Below, in pieces: positions 5,338 through 6,632 of a stretch of 6,632 nt of DNA. The stretch spans positions 1 through 6,632 of the forward strand of contig JASHTI010000008.1 in NCBI GenBank assembly GCA_030040625.1, in the 5' to 3' direction. The position numbers and the translations under genes were made by a program. The notes under the pieces were generated by a model. The model did not search any database, was not told the origin of the DNA, and saw only the letters and a program-made list of their open reading frames with translations. Every line of letters begins with the position of its first letter. The first letter of the stretch is position 1. The stretch is from Thermoplasmata archaeon (GTDB lineage: Archaea; Thermoplasmatota; Thermoplasmata; Lutacidiplasmatales; UBA184).

Positions 5338-5997
5338 CTAACGGGCGGACTGCGCGACGCGCTCGACCTCTTCCTTCCGCCCCACCGCGAAGCTCGTCTG
5401 GTCGGCCTTGGCCGCCAGCCGGATCTCGTCGGCGAGGCAGCTCTCGATCGACTTGGTGGACTTGTGCGACGCCTGGATCGCGCCGAGCGCGAGGTTGCGG
5501 ATGGCGACGTTGAGCCGCCGCGCCGGCGAGGCGTCGACGGCCCGGGGCACCGAGATGCCGCCGAACTGCAGGCGCGTGACCTCCTCGCGGGGCGCCGCGT
5601 TCTCCACGGCGTCGACGAGGAGCTGGAGCGGGTTCTTGCCCTCCTTCTTGGCGAGCTCGTCGAAGGCGAGCCGGATCGTGCGCAGCGCCTTCTGCTTCTT
5701 GCCGGTGAAGCTGCCGCCCTTCATCAGGTGGTTCGCGAGGCGCTCGACCAGGTGCATGCGGCTCTTCAGGAACGGCCGTCCGGAGAGCCGGCCCTCGGTG
5801 TGCGGCGCGTAGACCGGATGCAGGTAGAGGTACGGGAGCAGGCCGGGGTCGTGGACCTCGAGTCCCTGGAACGGGTACTTCCCGAACAGCGGCGGGATCG
5901 CGAACGGCGGCGGAGGAGGAGGCTGCGGGCGCTGGACCACCGGCCCGGCGTCCTCCGTCGTCTCCTCCGGCGGGCGCTCGATCGGATCGCCGCTCAT
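5338..5997 (-). CDS. rps7: Small ribosomal subunit protein uS7, with proline-rich N-terminal extension
   Basis: A 219-residue 30S head protein that nucleates assembly of the 3' domain of 16S rRNA and lies at the E site. The body starts near residue 38 (FGKYPFQGLEVHDPGLLPYLYL), the usual start of archaeal uS7, and continues with NPLQLLVDAVENAAPREEVTRLQFGGISVPRAVDASPARRLNVAIRNLALGA and a C-terminal KSIESCLADEIRLAAK...KKEEVERVAQSAR-like helix, all typical of the family. In front of the body lie about 37 extra residues: an acidic stretch (PIERPPEETTEDAG) and RPQPPPPPPF with six prolines at 26-31. The ATG overlaps the uS12 stop as ATGA. A weak GGAG lies 11 bases upstream. A GTG at codon 20 could also start translation, but it would still include the prolines. 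Family assignment is certain; the role of the extension is unknown. Confidence 0.96.
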   Translation of the reverse strand: MSGDPIERPPEETTEDAGPVVQRPQPPPPPPFAIPPLFGKYPFQGLEVHDPGLLPYLYLHPVYAPHTEGRLSGRPFLKSRMHLVERLANHLMKGGSFTGKKQKALRTIRLAFDELAKKEGKNPLQLLVDAVENAAPREEVTRLQFGGISVPRAVDASPARRLNVAIRNLALGAIQASHKSTKSIESCLADEIRLAAKADQTSFAVGRKEEVERVAQSAR

Positions 5998-6428
5998 CGG
6001 GCCGGCTTCTCCTTGCGCCCGCGGACGAGCTCGTCCAGCGAGACGCCGTTCACCTGGATCACCTTGTACCGGACCCCCGGGATGTCGCCGTAGGACCGCC
6101 CCATCCGCCCTCCGATCCCCTCGACCAGCACCTCGTCGTGCTCGTCAATGAAGTTGATGGCCCCGTCGCCGACGGCGAACGCCGTCACCTGACGGCCGTT
6201 CTTGATCAGCTGGACCTTGATGCACTTGCGGATCGCCGAGTTCGGCTGCTTCGCCTCGACGCCGACCTTCTCGATGACGATGCCGCGGGCCTGCGGGGCC
6301 CCCTCGAGCGGGTCGGATCGCTCCTTCAGATGGAGGGTCCGCCGCTTGTAGTACCGGTCCGACCAGCGCCGACGCTGGCGCAGGCGTTCCAAGCGCCCTG
6401 CAGTGTTCAAGCCGGACGGCGGTGTCAT
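5994..6428 (-). CDS. rps12: Small ribosomal subunit protein uS12
   Basis: A 144-residue protein of the 30S decoding centre, first gene of the str-type operon. Seen: basic N-terminus RLERLRQRRRWSDRYYKRR, DPLEGAPQARGIVIEKVGVEAKQPNSAIRKC (39-69), holding the decoding loop KQPNSA (60-65), then the second decoding-loop region around FIDEHDEVLVEGIGGRMGRSYGDIPGVRYKV, and the C-terminal VNGVSLDELVRGRKEKPAR. The length fits archaeal uS12 (about 142-147). The stop TGA overlaps the uS7 ATG, which suggests translational coupling. The ATG at 6428 is about 10 bases from the predicted transcription start and has no Shine-Dalgarno sequence, so the leader is very short. Confidence 0.97.
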   Translation of the reverse strand: MTPPSGLNTAGRLERLRQRRRWSDRYYKRRTLHLKERSDPLEGAPQARGIVIEKVGVEAKQPNSAIRKCIKVQLIKNGRQVTAFAVGDGAINFIDEHDEVLVEGIGGRMGRSYGDIPGVRYKVIQVNGVSLDELVRGRKEKPAR

Positions 6429-6460
6429 CGTCAGGAAGGGAGCCGTCCACAGGGCCGCCC

Positions 6461-6468
6461 TATTTAAA
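6461..6468 (-). promoter_or_regulatory. TATA box of the uS12-uS7-EF-2 operon (possibly bidirectional)
   Basis: TTTAAATA on the minus strand is the clearest archaeal TATA box in the window, standing out in a GC-rich background. With the usual 26-27 base distance, transcription would start near 6438, about 10 bases before the uS12 ATG. The TTTAAA core is symmetrical; on the plus strand the same box would give a start near 6491, about 16 bases before the ATG of the divergent gene at 6508. No clear purine-rich BRE was seen on either side, so the main direction is judged by the distances only. Confidence 0.75.
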
Positions 6469-6507
6469 GTCCGTCACGGTCGCGCCGCCGGGCGGCGAGC
6501 GAACGCG

Positions 6508-6632
6508 ATGCCGGACGGATCCGGAGGCCAGGAACGACGCCGGGGCCGGGCGACGCGCTCGAGCGCGCGTCGTCGGGCGCTCGCGGCGGTCGCGGCCGAG
6601 ATCCGGGCCTGCCGGGCCTGCCGGCTCGGCGC
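6508..6632 (+). CDS. Probable family-4 uracil-DNA glycosylase, N-terminus (partial)
   Basis: An ATG opens a frame that runs off the window after 41 full codons. After a basic, low-complexity start (GQERRRGRATRSSARRR) comes LAAVAAEIRACRACRLG (25-41). This matches the start of iron-sulfur uracil-DNA glycosylases (family 4 and related), which begin with a helix followed by EI-x-x-C-x-x-C-x-L; Cys35 and Cys38 would be the first two ligands of the [4Fe-4S] cluster. Such enzymes remove uracil from deaminated cytosine in DNA. Third positions are mostly G/C, as in the other genes. The catalytic motifs (GEGPG and the HPS-type motif) lie outside the window, so the call rests on this short segment. A family-5 enzyme is an alternative. 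It is divergent from the str operon, 79 bases from uS12. Confidence 0.6.
   Translation, partial: MPDGSGGQERRRGRATRSSARRRALAAVAAEIRACRACRLG

Noticed and set aside
3521..5341. Long open frame on the plus strand (606 codons) opposite EF-2
   Set aside because: It is an antisense shadow of EF-2: dominated by Asp, Leu, Val, Arg and His, with no recognisable domain.
5321..5341. GTAGGT before EF-2 as a copy of the dyad
   Set aside because: Only one arm is present, and the AGGT repeats there are better explained as Shine-Dalgarno sequence.
1..6632. tRNA, rRNA or insertion sequence
   Set aside because: No tRNA-like cloverleaf arms, rRNA signatures, transposase motifs or terminal inverted repeats were recognised by eye; a covariance-model search was not possible.

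Overview
The window is a very GC-rich stretch (codon third positions are almost all G or C) from an archaeon. An EF-2 carrying the diphthamide motif HRGPAQ, archaeal-type uS12 and uS7, and a RadB (a RadA paralogue known from euryarchaeal lineages and absent from Crenarchaeota) together point to a euryarchaeal-grade organism. A high-GC member of Thermoplasmatota is my best guess, but this is inference and was not checked against any database.

Layout. Positions 1-102 probably hold the last codons of an upstream plus-strand gene with an Arg/Gly/Asp-rich tail. Three plus-strand genes follow: an RNase J-like beta-CASP metallo-beta-lactamase nuclease (171-1514), RadB recombinase (1566-2255) and an O6-alkylguanine-DNA alkyltransferase (2290-2859, GTG start). 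On the minus strand, read from the right, lies a compact str-type translation operon: uS12 (6428-5994), uS7 (5997-5338, ATGA overlap) and EF-2 (5320-3119), driven by a clear archaeal TATA box at 6461-6468. At the right edge, divergent from uS12, begins a plus-strand gene whose first 41 codons look like a family-4 uracil-DNA glycosylase with a CxxC iron-sulfur motif. The plus-strand genes are thus about nucleic-acid processing and repair, and the minus-strand genes about translation.

The most unusual part is the 259-base gap between the convergent alkyltransferase and EF-2 genes (2860-3118). It holds a GC hairpin just after the alkyltransferase, a small hairpin just after EF-2, and between them five copies of a highly regular interrupted palindrome: ACCTACTAC, six variable bases, then CGTAGGT followed by any base and (mostly) AG. 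Fifteen positions of the core 22 are invariant. The cores are separated by 21, 15, 24 and 12 bases of unrelated sequence. This is not a CRISPR array, not coding, and not in promoter position for either neighbour. I cannot name it; it is the best candidate here for an undescribed element.

A second notable signal is in EF-2. The P-loop reads AHIHHGKTT instead of AHIDHGKTT, and the switch I motif reads RLLTI instead of RGITI. Both changes fall where translational GTPases bind a monovalent cation next to GTP. A third, smaller point is that uS7 carries an N-terminal extension of about 37 residues with six consecutive prolines.
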